Assembly (NCBI RefSeq): GCF_040183065.1
Contig: NC_091119.1
Location: forward strand, 107,907,763-107,971,762
Source: Periplaneta americana
Lineage: Eukaryota; Arthropoda; Insecta; Blattodea; Blattidae
Reading direction: 5' to 3'
DNA length: 64,000 nt
This document shows, piece after piece, positions 27,101 through 41,300 of this stretch. The position numbers were made by a program, and so were the translations under genes. Each line of letters starts with the position of its first letter. Position 1 is the stretch's first letter. The notes beneath the pieces were generated by a model, which made no database searches, had not been told where the DNA came from, and worked only from the letters and a program-made list of their open reading frames with translations.

Positions 27101-30100
27101 ACACTTGCCATAATGAAGAAAATAAAATTGCGTGTTTTTTGCTTATACTAACAAGCTGATGCAGTAACAATCAAATGGCTAGTGTGACTACTCTCTACAC
27201 TAAAGACCCCAAGCAAAAATTCTGAGGAGTCGAAATGAAGCTTGTGAAGAACACTGACTATGTTCGAGCATGATTTATTAGGATACTCGTTTCTCTTGCT
27301 ATCACTTTACTATTTCTCCATAATTCAATGACATCCTTACGATCAGCACAAAGCAAATGAAAAGCTAATGCACTATACCACGTTTTCCAGAAAACAGAGA
27401 TCACGAGATTTGTATGGCAAACAGTCCTCCTAGAACAAGTTGGTGTCAATGCCTTCTTTAAGTATTATGCAATGACATAACAAGCACACTCACTGTGTCC
27501 TCAGCTGCATGTGCTCCCGGTCGACTCGGATCAGATTGGGATACATTCCAGCACAAAGAGCAGCCTTCACTACTGCCCAGTTCTCGGAATTGGTGTTGAG
27601 GTCACGGATGTCGCCACCACCACGAGCCCGCACAAAGCCCGATGCCCGCAACTGTCCCAGCAGCTGTGTGCGCATACCCACCACCATCTCCATTGTGGCT
27701 GCTGATATGAAGTGCTTCTCACAGAACACACGTTCCCAACCATTGCCTCGGGCATGCTGCCATGTCTAGAGCAAACACTCACTCATCAGTATAAATTTAT
27801 TACTTTCATATGCAATGAAGCTCTTTGAAATCTATGTGATACTATGGCAGTGGTGGTAAGTGATTTTGAAAAAAGTGATCTTTTCCTTCACTAGAACTTC
27901 TGTTTCATGTCTGTATTTCCCTCAACTCCCTACACTGATGAAGTACCTTGTAGTACAAGAAGGGTAAACACAGGATGGCTATTTTGCAAAAACGAAAATT
28001 ATCAGAAAAATTTATCTTATAGTTTTATTATTAGTATAGATGATACTGACTCGCATTAACGGAATGCGCGCTGGTTCGAGTCCTCATGGGGGAAGAAATT
28101 TTCTCATGAAATTTCGGCCAGTGTATGGGATTGGTGTCCATCCAGCATCGTGATGCACTTGGGGAGCTACGATAGGTAGCGAAATCTGGTTGCGAATACT
28201 AGCTATAACGGCTGGGGGGGGGGGGATCATCGTGCTAACCACACGATACCTTCATTCCGGTTGGATGATCGTCCACCTCTGCTTCGGCATGTGGGCGTGA
28301 GGCCAGTAGTCGGCTGGTTGGTCTAGGCCTTTCACGGGCTGTAGCGCCACGGATTATTTTATTATTATTATGATACTGACTGATAAGTCAGATACTGAAA
28401 TTAAACTTATCATTTTCAATTTATAGTTATGGATCGATTATTTCTTTATTCTCATTGCAATATGGAATATTGATAGTTGATGGTTATACAGTAAAAACTG
28501 TTCAAGATGGAAGTCACATGGTCCCAATTTTTTTTTCCATTAGAAGCCTTGAATTCTGGCTTATCTAATTTTTTTTTTGACAGTTCAAGGGTTTGCTTTG
28601 CAGAATAGGTCCAGAAATTGGCATGGTCTTTGAAAGGGATGAAGAACTCACTCCCACATCAGTTCATTTATTTCCACATAACCAGCTGTTTTCTGTTTCT
28701 TTTTATGTCCCCATTATTGAACGCAAGTCACTCACTCATGAAACCGCATTTATTTTTCAAAGTGTTACACCTGAATTTTCCACAAAGGAACTTCAACAAC
28801 ACTTAGTTTCTTATTTTCCTTTAAGTCGGCAATTTTTACTTCATCACTTAATAATAGTGCCACATTTTAACGCAACTTTTTTTTATATCACGAAATCACT
28901 ACATTTTGCATTCTGCCCAACAACAGTACATGACAGTATACCAGTGTGAAGCACTGAGAATCTTTGAAGGGACTCGTCCTTGTAGTCAACAGGGAATAAA
29001 ATTTATGATCACAGGACAACACACCCTCGCACCCTCTAAAATTTACCAAAGAAAACTTGTTTTTATCTTAGTGACCTAATATTTCGTAAAATCCTTGAAA
29101 TTACACATTGTATCAAAATATAGTTTACATTAAAACAGTGCGTCCAAAGTATTATTTCAGTTTTGAACAGTATCAGACAGTTTCCGTTTCCACATTGGAC
29201 AGTTTCCATTTTAATCAGGACAAATTACACATAATACGTACGAATTTCGCCAGGACCAATAAATTGTTCCAAAATGGACAGGATTCCAGAGTATTCAGGT
29301 TCTGATTTGAACAGGTTTCACTGTACCAATTTTTTGTGCTGTTAACTTTAGTACACATTATAGACCTACAAGGAGCACATCGTGCTGAATAGTATCCACA
29401 GTTAAAAAGCTTGAAACTTATTTTAATTGTTTTATTTCGTGAAAGGTAATGTCTTGCCAATGTTATAATACAAATTTTTGTACATATTTCCAAATCATGA
29501 CATTTCCTCGAATTTTGGTCAAAATGTTCAATAATTTCCTTTTTATATTATCTGTGGATATTATGGCAAAATTTCCTAGAAAAAGTAGGATTATCAGAAG
29601 TCTGGATTTCCCCAGACCTGCTTTTTTTTTTTTTTTAGGTGCATGTCCTACAATTGATCAGACATTATAGAAAATCAGAAATTGTCCTGCTTTTCCCTCG
29701 TCAATTTCCAGACACCACATATGTCTGGAGTTCATTAACGGAATTATGTTTGTAAATTTAATTTAAGACATCTATCTCGTGTGGATTTCCACAAGTACAG
29801 TACTTAATGGGTGACAAACAATATTCCTTGCTCAAACAAATTAGATCATCATAGAAATACCAGCAATTAGAAAAGTAAACAAGGTACCATAAAATGGGAT
29901 GAATAGAGACACAGGGACGAAGTTTTATTATTCTTTATTTCTTTGTGTCAAAGAGTAAACATCCATGTATTGTGGGTCCCTATCACCACGGCATGGCGCG
30001 TCCTCAGGTTGTGGATAGAGGAGACGGCCTCCAGATATGGAGGGTAGCTGCGAATATATTGAATAAGCAGTCGTGGACAGCCGATAAGGGGTGGTCCTCC

Positions 30101-33100
30101 AGCTTGGGGGTTGGGCGAAGGGCTAACAACCCATCACCGTAAAAAACAGCTTGTTACGTATCCCTATAATAAGCCTCGGAATAGGACTGATTCTCTGGCA
30201 CGACCACAGCAAAGGAATAAGGATTTGAGATTTGGCACTTGGAACGTAACTAGTCTTTATAGAACAGGAGGGGTAACATTAGTAGCAAAAGAACTAGCTA
30301 GATATAGAATAGACTTCGTAGGAGTACAAGAGGTTAGGTTAGATGGGAATGGCACATCACAAATAGGAGATTACTTGTTGTATTATGGGGAAGGAAACAA
30401 TAATCACCAATTAGGAACAGGATTCTTTGTTCATAAAAGAATAAAATCAGCAGTAAAAAAGGTCGAATTTATCAGTGACAGGTTATCATATTTAGTACTT
30501 AAGGGTAGATGGTGCGACATCATAGTTATAAATGCTCACACCCCTACAGAAGAGAAAGACGACCATATAAAGAATAGCTTCTATGAGGAATTGGAACATA
30601 CTTTTGATCAGTTCCCTAGATATCACATGAAAATTTTATTGGGAGATTTCAATGCTAAAGTAGGACGGGAGGATATTTTTAGACCAACTATTGGAAAAGA
30701 GAGCCTACACGCAATTAGTAGTGACAATGGAGTTAGATTAGTCAACTTTGCCACATCGAAAAATTTAATTGTCAAAAGTACAACATTCCCCCATAAGGAT
30801 ATACATAAATATACTTGGACTTCTCCAGATGGATTGACACACAACCAAATAGATCACATCTTGATAGATAAACGGAGACATACTAGTATAGTAGATATTC
30901 GAACTTTCAGGGGTGCAGACTGTAATTCTGACCATTATTTGGTGATTGGAGAATTAAGAGAAAGATTATCAGTAGCCAAGCGAGTAGAGCAACAAGTTAA
31001 TATTACTAAATTCAATATTTTGAAATTAAAGGACGAGGAAGCTAAGCAAAATTATCAGGTCGAAATTTCGAATAGGTTTGCCACTTTAGAAAGTTCCGAC
31101 GAAGTTGAGAAAGAATTAGATGTTAATAGCGTGTGGGAAAATATCAGAGATAGTATCAAAATTGCAGCTGAGCAGAGCATAGGTTATTATGAAACTAAGA
31201 AAAAGAAACCGTGGTTTGATGAAGATTGTTGCATGGTAGTAGAAAGAAGGAAACAGGCAAAATTGAAATTCTTACAGGATCCAGTTGAGGAGAAGAGAGA
31301 TAATTATTTCAATGAAAGACGGGAAGCAAGTCGTACACTTAGGAATAAAAAGAGAGGTTACTTGAAGGAAAAGCTGAATGAGGTAGAAACAAATAGTAAG
31401 AATAAAAACATTCGAGATTTATATAAGGGTATAAAGGAATTTAAGAACGGATATCAGCCAAGGGTAAACGTGATCAAGGATGAGAATGGTGACTTGCTTG
31501 CAGACTCTCCATCAATCCTAAACAGATGGAAAAACTATTCTGCGCAACTACTAAATGTACATAGGCCAAATAGAAATGATCGGGACGAAATTGAAATACA
31601 AACTGCTGAGCCATTTATACCCGAACCCACGCTTTCAGAAGTCGAAATTGCGATAGAAAATCTGAAAAAGTACAAGTCTCCAGGTATCGATCAAATTCCA
31701 GCAGAATTAATACAAGAGGGTGGGAGTGCATTATATAGCGAAATTTATAAACTTGTACTTGCTATTTGGGAAAAGGAAATTGTACCTGAACAATGGAAGG
31801 AGTCCATAATTGTACCTATTTTTAAAAAGGGGGACAAAACCAACTGTGGTAACTTTCGAGGAATATCACTTTTGTTGACGTCGTACAAAATTTTGTCCAA
31901 TATTCTTTTGAGAAGATTAACTCCGTACGTAGATGAAATTATTGGGGATCATCAGTGCGGTTTTTGGCGTAATAGATCGACTATTGATCAGATTTTTTGT
32001 ATTCGACAGATAATGGAGAGAAAATGGGAGTATAAGGGTACAGTACATCAGTTATTCATAGATTTCAAAAAGGCTTATGATTCGGTTAAGAGGGAAGTAT
32101 TATATGATATTCTTATTGAATTTGGTATTCCCAAGAAACTAGTTCGATTAATTAAAATGTGTCTCAGTGAAACATACAGCAGAGTCCGTATAGGTCAGTT
32201 TCTATCTGATGCTTTTCCAATTCACTGCGGGCTAAAGCAGGGAGATGCACTATCACCTTTACTTTTTAACTTCGCTCTAGAATATGCCATTAGGAAAGTT
32301 CAGGATAACAGGCAGGGTTTGGAATTGAACGGGTTACATCAGCTTCTTGTCTATGCGGATGACGTGAATATGTTAGGAGAAAATACACAAACGATTAGGG
32401 AAAACACGGAAATTTTACTTGAAGCAAGTAGAGCGATCGGTTTGCAAGTAAATCCCGAAAAGACAAAGTATATGATTATGTCTCGTGACCAGAATATTGT
32501 ACGAAATGGAAATATAAAAATTGGAGATTTATCCTTCGAAGAGGTGGAAAAATTCAAATATCTTGGAGCAACAGTAACAAATATAAATGACACTCGGGAG
32601 GAAATTAAACGCAGAATACATATGGGAAATGCGTGTTATTATTCGGTTGAGAAGCTCTTATCATCCAGTCTGCTGTCCAAAAATCTGAAAGTTAGAATTT
32701 ATAAAACAGTTATATTACCGGTTCTTCTGTATGGTTGTGAAACTTGGACTCTCACTCTGAGAGAGGAACATAGGTTCAGGTGTTTGAGAATAAGGTGCTA
32801 AGGAAAATATTTGGGGCTAAGCGGGATGAAGTTACAGGAGAATGGAGAAAGTTACACAACACAGAACTGCACGCATTGTATTCTTCACCTGACATAATTA
32901 GGAACATAAAATCCAGACGTTTGAGATGGGCAGGGCATGTAGTACGTATGGGCGAATCCAGAAATGCATATAGAGTGTTAGTTGGGAGACCGGAGGGAAA
33001 AAGACCTTTAGGGAGGCCGAGACGTAGATGGGAGGATAATATTAAAATGGATTTGAGGGAGGTGGGGTATTATGATAGAGACTGGATTAATCTTGCACAG

Positions 33101-36100
33101 GATAGGGACCGCTGGCGGGCTTATGTGAGGGCGGCAATGAACCTTCGGGTTCCTTAAAAGCCATTTGTAAGTAAGTAAGTAAGTAAAGAGTAAACATAAT
33201 AATAAGAGTGTTTATTTGTTCACTCATTATGAATGAAAACATAAACATTCTTATTATTATATTTAATCTTTGATACAAAGAAATAAAAAATAATTAAACT
33301 TCGTTCCTATGCATCCCATTTTACGGTATAAACGTATTTATAATCTGTACAGTCAAACAGTTGATTTAAGTAATGATTATTAACAGTTCTGTATAAATTC
33401 CATTGTATACCTGCACTAGGATTAATAATTTACCTTATTTATAATATATTGAAAATAAGCATCATATCATATGTCACGTTATCATGTCCTGCTTTTGTGG
33501 AAAATTCTGCTTTTTCAGATGAAATGTCCTGCTTTCCATTTTTTTCATATGGTAACCCTACGGAAAAGGAACATTTCTTTTGACTTACCATCACTGCACT
33601 GTGTGATATTTATATCTACTGATACAATACTTGATACCAATTCATGTTGATCAGTTACTTTTAATGATTATTTGATGTTACTCTATCAATACCGAGATTA
33701 TCTAGAGTCGGTGAAATTGTTGATAGCAAGATGAGACTAAGAATTACTTGCCATGAGATCACCTGACATTCACCTTACAGTTGGGAAAACTTCGGGAAAA
33801 ACCCAATCAAGTAAATTGTGCAATTTACTTATTGTACAATAAGTTGTTACAAAATTCTATTATTCATGCATGCGTGTAATAATTAAATAAACGTGACTAA
33901 TTTGCAAATATAATCAGCTGAAAACAATATAAAAACTACTACTAGTAATACTAAAATTAAAGAATTACTAAAATTAGTAACAATTAATAAATAACCTACT
34001 AGCATAATGATGTTGTTGTTTTCTAATGCCAGGCATTTGACAATAAAGTCATTTGACCTCTTGGGCTCCAATATTTTTCAAAGGTATTATCATGGTCAGC
34101 TACTGAAGCTCAGATTTTGAGGTGTTCTGAATCCATTTCTTGGTTTGAGTTGCACAATAGGCAGTTAGGGGATTGATATATTCCAATTCTATGCAGGTGC
34201 TTGGCCAAACAGTCATGGCCTGTTGCCAATCTAAATGCAGCTACAGACGATTTTCGTGATAAATTGGGAATTAACTGTGGATTATGAACCTACTAGCATA
34301 ATGGAACACAGTCTAGGGACCTAACAGAAAGGGATATTTACCTGAAAAGCACGAAGGAGCGCCATATGGTCACTGTATGTGCCTGCAGCAAACTTCTTCC
34401 TACTCAAACAGGATGCCCGCTTTTGTGAGGGCTGTGCAGGCAGCACAAATGGATCTCTGCAGGATAAATTACAATAAAATAGTTTTAAAGCAAACTAAAC
34501 AGTATTATACATTTTCGAGTTTTAAGTATGCAAGCATATTTTATTGGGTTATCTTTATGGGACAGTACAATATACCAAATATATTGCACAGAAGCTTTCA
34601 AAGAAGGGAGCACTGTCTTATCATTAGAATAAAGTGTGGTTTGGACTATCTGCAAACATTGCTGTATGTACATATTTCTAAATACAAACCAAAATTTGAA
34701 TATTTTGTCCACATTTATTATTATAAATATTACAGTAACAATGTTATGATGATCCACAAAATTAGATTTATTCTCTCATCAAAATGTAAAATGTTTTTAT
34801 GTACATTTACAATAATGAGAGTTGTCCTCCATAGTCTTAACAGTTATTGTATTAGTTTTTGGAGCCAAGGTTCATAGGTTCAAACCCATTAAAGGGCAAT
34901 ATATTTTTCTGGCAAGAAAATCTATAGTACGACTTTCTCTAGGAGGGAAGTAAAACTGCTGGTTCTGTGTTGCTTAATTTTCAGTATGTACATTAATCGA
35001 ATGTGTTAGCAAAATTACAATGGCGCCTCTCAAATGCCGAAGTACTGTCCCTAACATTTCAGTCTAGATGTCTCTGGCACATCTGACATATCTGACTACA
35101 AATTAATGTAGGAACAAAGTGAAAATTCTTGTGACACAGTAATTGCAGATGACGTAATTTCACAGTCTTGTGGGTCTCTCGATGTCACAGAGTCATGTAG
35201 TTGGCTTAGATAGAAAAACATATTAAGGAGTTACAATAATTGGAAGAAAAAACGTTTAAACACTGCAGAATCTAAAAAAATAAACATTTCTGCTATCAAT
35301 CAGTGCACAATAAGTTCTCAGAACAAAAGCAATCAATAATATTCGATGGCCTAGATCTACTGTAATACCATGTATGTGATTTTTCCAAAATGTTCAGGAG
35401 AGACATAAAACTGTTTTATACAAATCTGGCTTTCAGGTAGTAGCTCCCTGTAAAGCAGGGAGCTACTACCTGAAAGCCAGATTTGTATAATACATTCGTT
35501 ACTGGAGGTATGTTAACAGAAAGCCACAAATTAAGTCACACAGTATTGTGTGCACTCATAGTTGAGTTCTGGCACCTTGTCAGCTCATTTGAGTTGTGTG
35601 GATATAAAAAGGAAAAATTGTGACGATGTCGTGTATGGTTCCTGGGGTAGCTCAGTCGGTAGAGTGTTCGCGTGCTAAGTGAAGGGTCCTGGGATCGATA
35701 TCTGGCTCCGGAACAATTTTTCCTTGAAATGATTCATAAAACTGTTTATTACATTTTATACATTCTATCTATTTGAACCACTGAAAATCATAATAATCTG
35801 TAAGAATGTAGTAATTTTTTACTTATTATTTTGATTTTCAGTGGTTCAAACAGAATGTATAAATAATAAAAAGTTTCATGTTTCTCCTGAAAATTTTGGA
35901 AAAATTGCATACGTAATATTAGATCTAGGCCATTGATATGCCCTTTCTCTATAAAACTATCAGTTCTAATTCTAAAACTACACACTTAAAGAGACAATAA
36001 ATAAAAAATGAACATGTTTTTAGTTTGCTAATTATACAAAGTTTTAATGAGTGAAATAAATTTTATGTTTTTTTTTAGTTGGTTATTTAACGACGCTGTA

Positions 36101-38307
36101 TCAACTACTAGGTTATTTAGTGTCGATGAGACTGGTGATAGTGGGATGGTATTTGGCAAGATGAAGCCGAAGATTCGCCATAGATTACCTAGAATTCACC
36201 TTATGTTTGGGGAAAACCTCGGAAAAAACCCAACTAGGTAAATAATCAGCCCAAGCGGAGATCGAACCCGAGTGCAACTTCAGACCAGCAGGCAAGTGCC
36301 TTAACCGAATGAGTTTATATCAAATTAAGAAATGAAATGAGTGAGTTTTGCATAATTAAGTAAATGTGACAATTTCCTATTGGTTCTGGAGAAATTTGAT
36401 TTAAATCCTATACAATACCAAGAGAAAGAAAACCACACACATCTACTGCAACTAATTAACAAATCATGTGATCCACCAGAACTTAAGATATCAATAGCAA
36501 TGAAGACTTCAGAAGGAAGGTACCCACAAATTGAATGGCTAACATCTTAAATTATTAAGTATAACATACAATACAAGTAATATAAGGATTATACAAGAAC
36601 AGTAAAACCTGATTTTAGAAATTCCGGTTTTTATGGAATGGTTTCTAAAGTCCTGGCAGAACCACCATAAAAACATTTTAATTAATTGATTCCTGGTTTT
36701 AAGAAGCCATGATTTGAGGAAAATACCGTTTCTAAGAAATATATTAGAATGGATTTGCGAATACACAACAGGTTTTGGCAAAATTTCCAACCTGTTCAAA
36801 ATGTTTGTGATCAATTTCTGTACAAGGGATGATCATGCATAGATATTCTGATTTCAGCTTGTAGAAATGTTATTGTGTGTCTGCATAAGAAAATTGTAAT
36901 TACAGAGCAGTTAAATGACTTATGGGTGTTTTAATTTCTCTTCTAAGCCCTTCCTTGCCTATATTAATTGAAATCTCTCTTTTAAGAAAAATATGTAATA
37001 AAAAAATAGTAACCAGAAATTCGTGAATGAAACTACGAAGACGTGAATGGGATGCCCAAGAAGAGATGAAGGGAGTCTCTGATGACCTAAATTAGAAACA
37101 CAGGCCACAAGCCAAGGAGAATGGTTAGAACATTACCTGTAGGCCAGACAGCAGACAATTGTGAGCACTGGGTCCAGGCACTTGAGAACCACAGAGTACA
37201 GCAGCATCTTGCCTAGGCGTGGCTCAATGGGCAGATCCAGCAGATGGTGGCCCAACTCTGTCAAATCCTCCCACGAGTCTAATGCATCAATTGTCTGGTA
37301 CACAACAACAGATTATACATAACAGGTAATAGAACAAGATACATAAGTTTGTACCTTCCAAGATATTTATTTTAATGCGAGTTTACAACTGTGTGCTGAG
37401 ACTTAACATTTCCAATATTTTGGAACTACTTCCATATCCCATCCAGGGTTGTATAGTGTAAGACCTAGAAACGTCGATACATTAACTTGGTTAACACTGA
37501 TGATGGAATCTTCAAAATAATGTTAACTATTGGGGACATTAAATCTCAGACATGGTTGAGAAACTAACAATTTTTTCTCAATGCAAGATATTGGGTATGC
37601 TCACCTTAAGAAGCTGCACAGCATTTCTAGTCACAACAAATGAGGGTGGCTCAATAGCTCGTGCCAAGAAGTCTGCGATTGGAGTATTTGCAGGTGCCAG
37701 TAGCTTTGTATGCAGGCACAATTCCTGTCCAACACAGTTCAGCATCATAGTGTCTTACTCATTTTAATTCTTAACTTACAGTATGCCATCCATTTCAATG
37801 TAAAAAAAAATTACAAAATGATCTTAAAATTAGGATGTCACTTCTAATCGTTTATAGAGAGAGATGGAATAGTGTCAAAGATATACATTTACACAGCTTC
37901 ACTGTCCAATATTTCTCACTTTATATACTGATAAATGTGTGTATCTAATGCCTACCCACTTCACTTGCGTGATTCAGGTTCCGCATACTGCGGATAGATG
38001 GCAGGACTGTGACTCATTTTCAAATTGCATAACACTTCAGTGGGCCACGTAATGCATGATGTGTATCTGTGAAGAGTTATGTCGTGTACTAGGGTGAGTG
38101 TATGTGTATGCATTTGCGAAATCCGCGAATTTTTTAATTGTGGGGTAGAAAGTATTTTTCTTCATATTTAAGGTGATTTAGCATGATTTTCTAGCAGAAT
38201 TGAATGTGCGAAAAAATGCGAATTTCGTATAAAATTGCGAAATCACGAGAAAAATGCTATTTAATAGCAATTTAACAGTAAAATGCTATTTTCCAACCAA
38301 AAAGCTC

Positions 38308-38393
<86 letters not shown>

Positions 38394-41300
38394 CTTTAGA
38401 ACTCTAATTAAAGTAGTGCATTTGTGTTACGTTCTACTGTAACAATCTGGCATAATGTAACAAAAACAATAAATACCCTTTTTCAAACTCATAATAAATT
38501 AAAAAAAGAAAAAAAAAAAAAAACCGAAAACTAGTAATGTCAAGTACATGTATAACTCATATGTTTCAGCATTAAGCTAATCTTTTCACTGTAAGAAAAA
38601 TCTTAATATAAACAGTAGCACGTGACTGAAGTGAGGCTTTTGGCCGCTGTTTGGCGCCATAGATTCTCAGTACATGTTCCTGTCTACTGTTGTACATTCT
38701 GTTTCATGTTAAACATTTCCAGTTACTCGTCAAGTAGGCCTAAACTCACTACTATGCATTCATTTGCTTAGGAAACATTTACTTTATAATTACTGTGATT
38801 AAAACTCACTTAATTTATTATATACATTTAAGACTATTTGTTTTTCTCTGCTCGTGAGAGGATTTCCACTTTTATGTTCAATAACCACACACACCGAGGA
38901 TTCAGAAGCCATACTTCAGTACCACGTGCTTACGTGAACAACTACGAGCTCAAGTAACACCAGTTGTTACAAGAACAGACTACCTCGGTATTACTGTTGG
39001 TATTCATCCGCGTTCATAGTACATAACAAAATATAAAAGTAGCTTTTCATTTACATATCATTTTACATATGCGTGAAGTTATATATTTCATTGTATTTAA
39101 CAACTAGAATTCAATTTTTTATTTTCAAATAATACAAGATGTTAGTTTCCAAATACGGACTATATTTTCCTGCATTGTGTGAATGTTTCGACTGTGAGTC
39201 AATCACGGGTATGACAGCCATGTGCTTGTGTTTACATTAGGATTTTTCTTACAGCGAAAACAGTATAGGAATTCCTTGGTAAATATAGCTTGGACCAACT
39301 AGTACATCACATACGCTTTATATAGGTTAAAATAATGCAAGTTACTCACTACCAAAGTAATGACTGCTCTCTGGCTGACAGGGGAGTTAAGTTTCACTTT
39401 CCTACACCCTGTTCCACAACTTGGTACCAGAAAAGACTAAGATGTTTTACGTGTATATTATCAACACAATATGTGCTGACATCGAGTTTTCATCTACTGT
39501 ATTAAACAACCATTCATCGATATTTGCAGCAATTCTAAAGTCATAATTCCCAACACAGGCTTCAAACTGACTCTCTCACATTAAAGTGAAATTTTTAAAT
39601 TATGAACGAAAATACAGTGCATATACTAACTGGCTCCGCAGGAGAAGTGGCAAGCAGAATGTGGGGACTCAAGAAGTTGTGTTGGTATCAGTGCAGGTAG
39701 AGTCAATGACCTTGGCCGCATTGAATGCTGGAGGGAAATGATTCAGGACATGTAATATTCCTACATTCAAATCAGACACTTCACAGTACAAACTTTACAT
39801 CGCTGCCAGGTCGAATACTACCTCTTGTTTCATTGCGGAGCCAGTTAGTATACGCACTGTATATTTTCACAGAAAACACACATTGCGTCATTTGTAATTT
39901 TTATCAAATACAGATGCTTCTTCATATATTAATTAGTGCACATAAAAGCTGTCAGACTGCATAATATCTAAAAGAAATTTTTTTTCATACAATACACACA
40001 TTATATTATTTGTCATTTTCATCCAACAGAGACGCTTCTCTATATATTAATTAGTATACATAAAGGTAATTATCATCATATGCCATAGCATTGTGGTCTA
40101 AGGCATGAAGTCTAGAACTCGTGTTATGAAATGCATGCTGGTTCAGGTCCTCATGGGGAAGGAATTTTCTCATGAAATTTCAGTCAATGTATGGGACCAA
40201 TGACATTCCAGTATCATGATGAATTTGGGGATCTATGTTAGGTAACAAAATCTGGTTACAGAAACCACCTATAATGGCTGGGAGGATCATCATGCTAACC
40301 ATACAATATTTATGTTCTGGTTGGATGATCTCTGAGGCATGTGAACGTGAGGCCAGCAGCTGGCTGTCAGTTTTGGCCGTTCATGGGCTGTTGCATCACG
40401 GTTTACTAAAAGTAACTACCAGACAGCATAACAATATCATGATTGTGAATAAATGTATGCATATCATTTAATTTTTTAGCATTTCACATCCTCTACAAAT
40501 CAAAGACATTATAACTCTGGTAGTGGCAAACCACAGTTTCAGAAGCCCTGCATTAACTAATACATTATGGAGTTGAAAAGTCTCCCAACAGAATTTAGTG
40601 TTAATGACTTTGAGTGAAAGATAGAAATCTCCATGAACTTGGACTCAAGTTACCTGCAGTGGCATCCTCAGTATCTCGGGGGTATGGTACTTCTGCATGG
40701 CCTTGTAGCGGATGCTGGAGAACATGTGGTAACAGATTCCAGGGTGAGTTCGTCCTGCACGACCCTTACGCTGATGGGCACAAGCTTGCGATATCCACAC
40801 TGGACGCAACATGCACACTCCTGACAATGCGTCAAACGATTTCTGCAACAATATGTTATGTTCAAAGTCTTCAGACATAATGCTGGTTGCTTGATTTGTA
40901 ACACCTTCAGATAGATGATTTAGATGTTCCCGAGTTCTGTTATCGTGATAATGTGATGAATTTAATTTTTAAGTTTGGAATCACCTGCAAGACAGAATTC
41001 ATTATTTCCAATAACGGAGTGATTGAGGATGACGACTACCAGACTTGTATTTTGACGTGGATGAGAAACAGCAACTAAATTTTTCCTGAAGGCTTATTAC
41101 ACAGAGAGAAGGTGCTTTTACAAGCTCTAAATCCACAAAGTGAGACTCCCAATTTCACTTTTCTTCTAAATGATTTTTTACTGTCCTCGAAGATCAATCA
41201 CCCTCAATGAATTGACCATTCTCTGGCAACACATGCAACATAATTTTGAAATTATGTACTATGCAAATAATTAAAATACAAACAATTGATTGTTTATGTA

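Larger units (their letters stand above)
29963..33184 (+). mobile_element. Near-full-length endonuclease-RT LINE, 3222 bp
   Basis: Flanked by AAAGAGTAAACAT at 29950-29962 and 33185-33197 (13-bp duplication). Ends in (GTAA)n, the tail type shared by the copies at 4960 and 8990. The single ORF has an apurinic-like endonuclease ([34 protein letters not shown]) and a reverse transcriptase ([29 protein letters not shown]). Predictors often mislabel such copies as craniofacial development protein 2. I would place it near the RTE-type clades, but the clade is not certain. Confidence 0.95.
29887..33326. mobile_element. Palindromic TA-flanked MITE, interrupted by a LINE
   Basis: Left arm 29887-29962 and right portion 33198-33326 are inverted repeats over about 60 bp: CCATAAAATGGGATG at the left, CATCCCATTTTACGG at the right, with ACTTCGT and CAAAGAAATAAA shared further in. 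TA flanks at 29885-29886 and 33327-33328. A second inner palindrome (AATAATAAGAGTGTTTA and its complement) lies at 33198-33262. Without the LINE it would be about 205 bp. Confidence 0.85.

Noticed and set aside
28593..28949. 118-codon ORF inside the pogo-like element
   Set aside because: Considered as a transposase, but no HTH or DDE motif is visible.
30111..32801. Host gene of the craniofacial development protein 2 type
   Set aside because: The ORF has endonuclease and YADD reverse-transcriptase motifs, a (GTAA)n tail and target duplications: it is a LINE.
34377..34877. 166-codon + strand ORF
   Set aside because: Begins antisense to exon w12 and runs into A+T-rich intron; no homology.
35639..35712. 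Possible functional tRNA gene
   Set aside because: A and B boxes are present but the acceptor stem does not pair convincingly and the segment is part of a duplicated SINE-like element; the same applies to heads at 42882, 55980-56078, 58430-58490 and 61028-61092.
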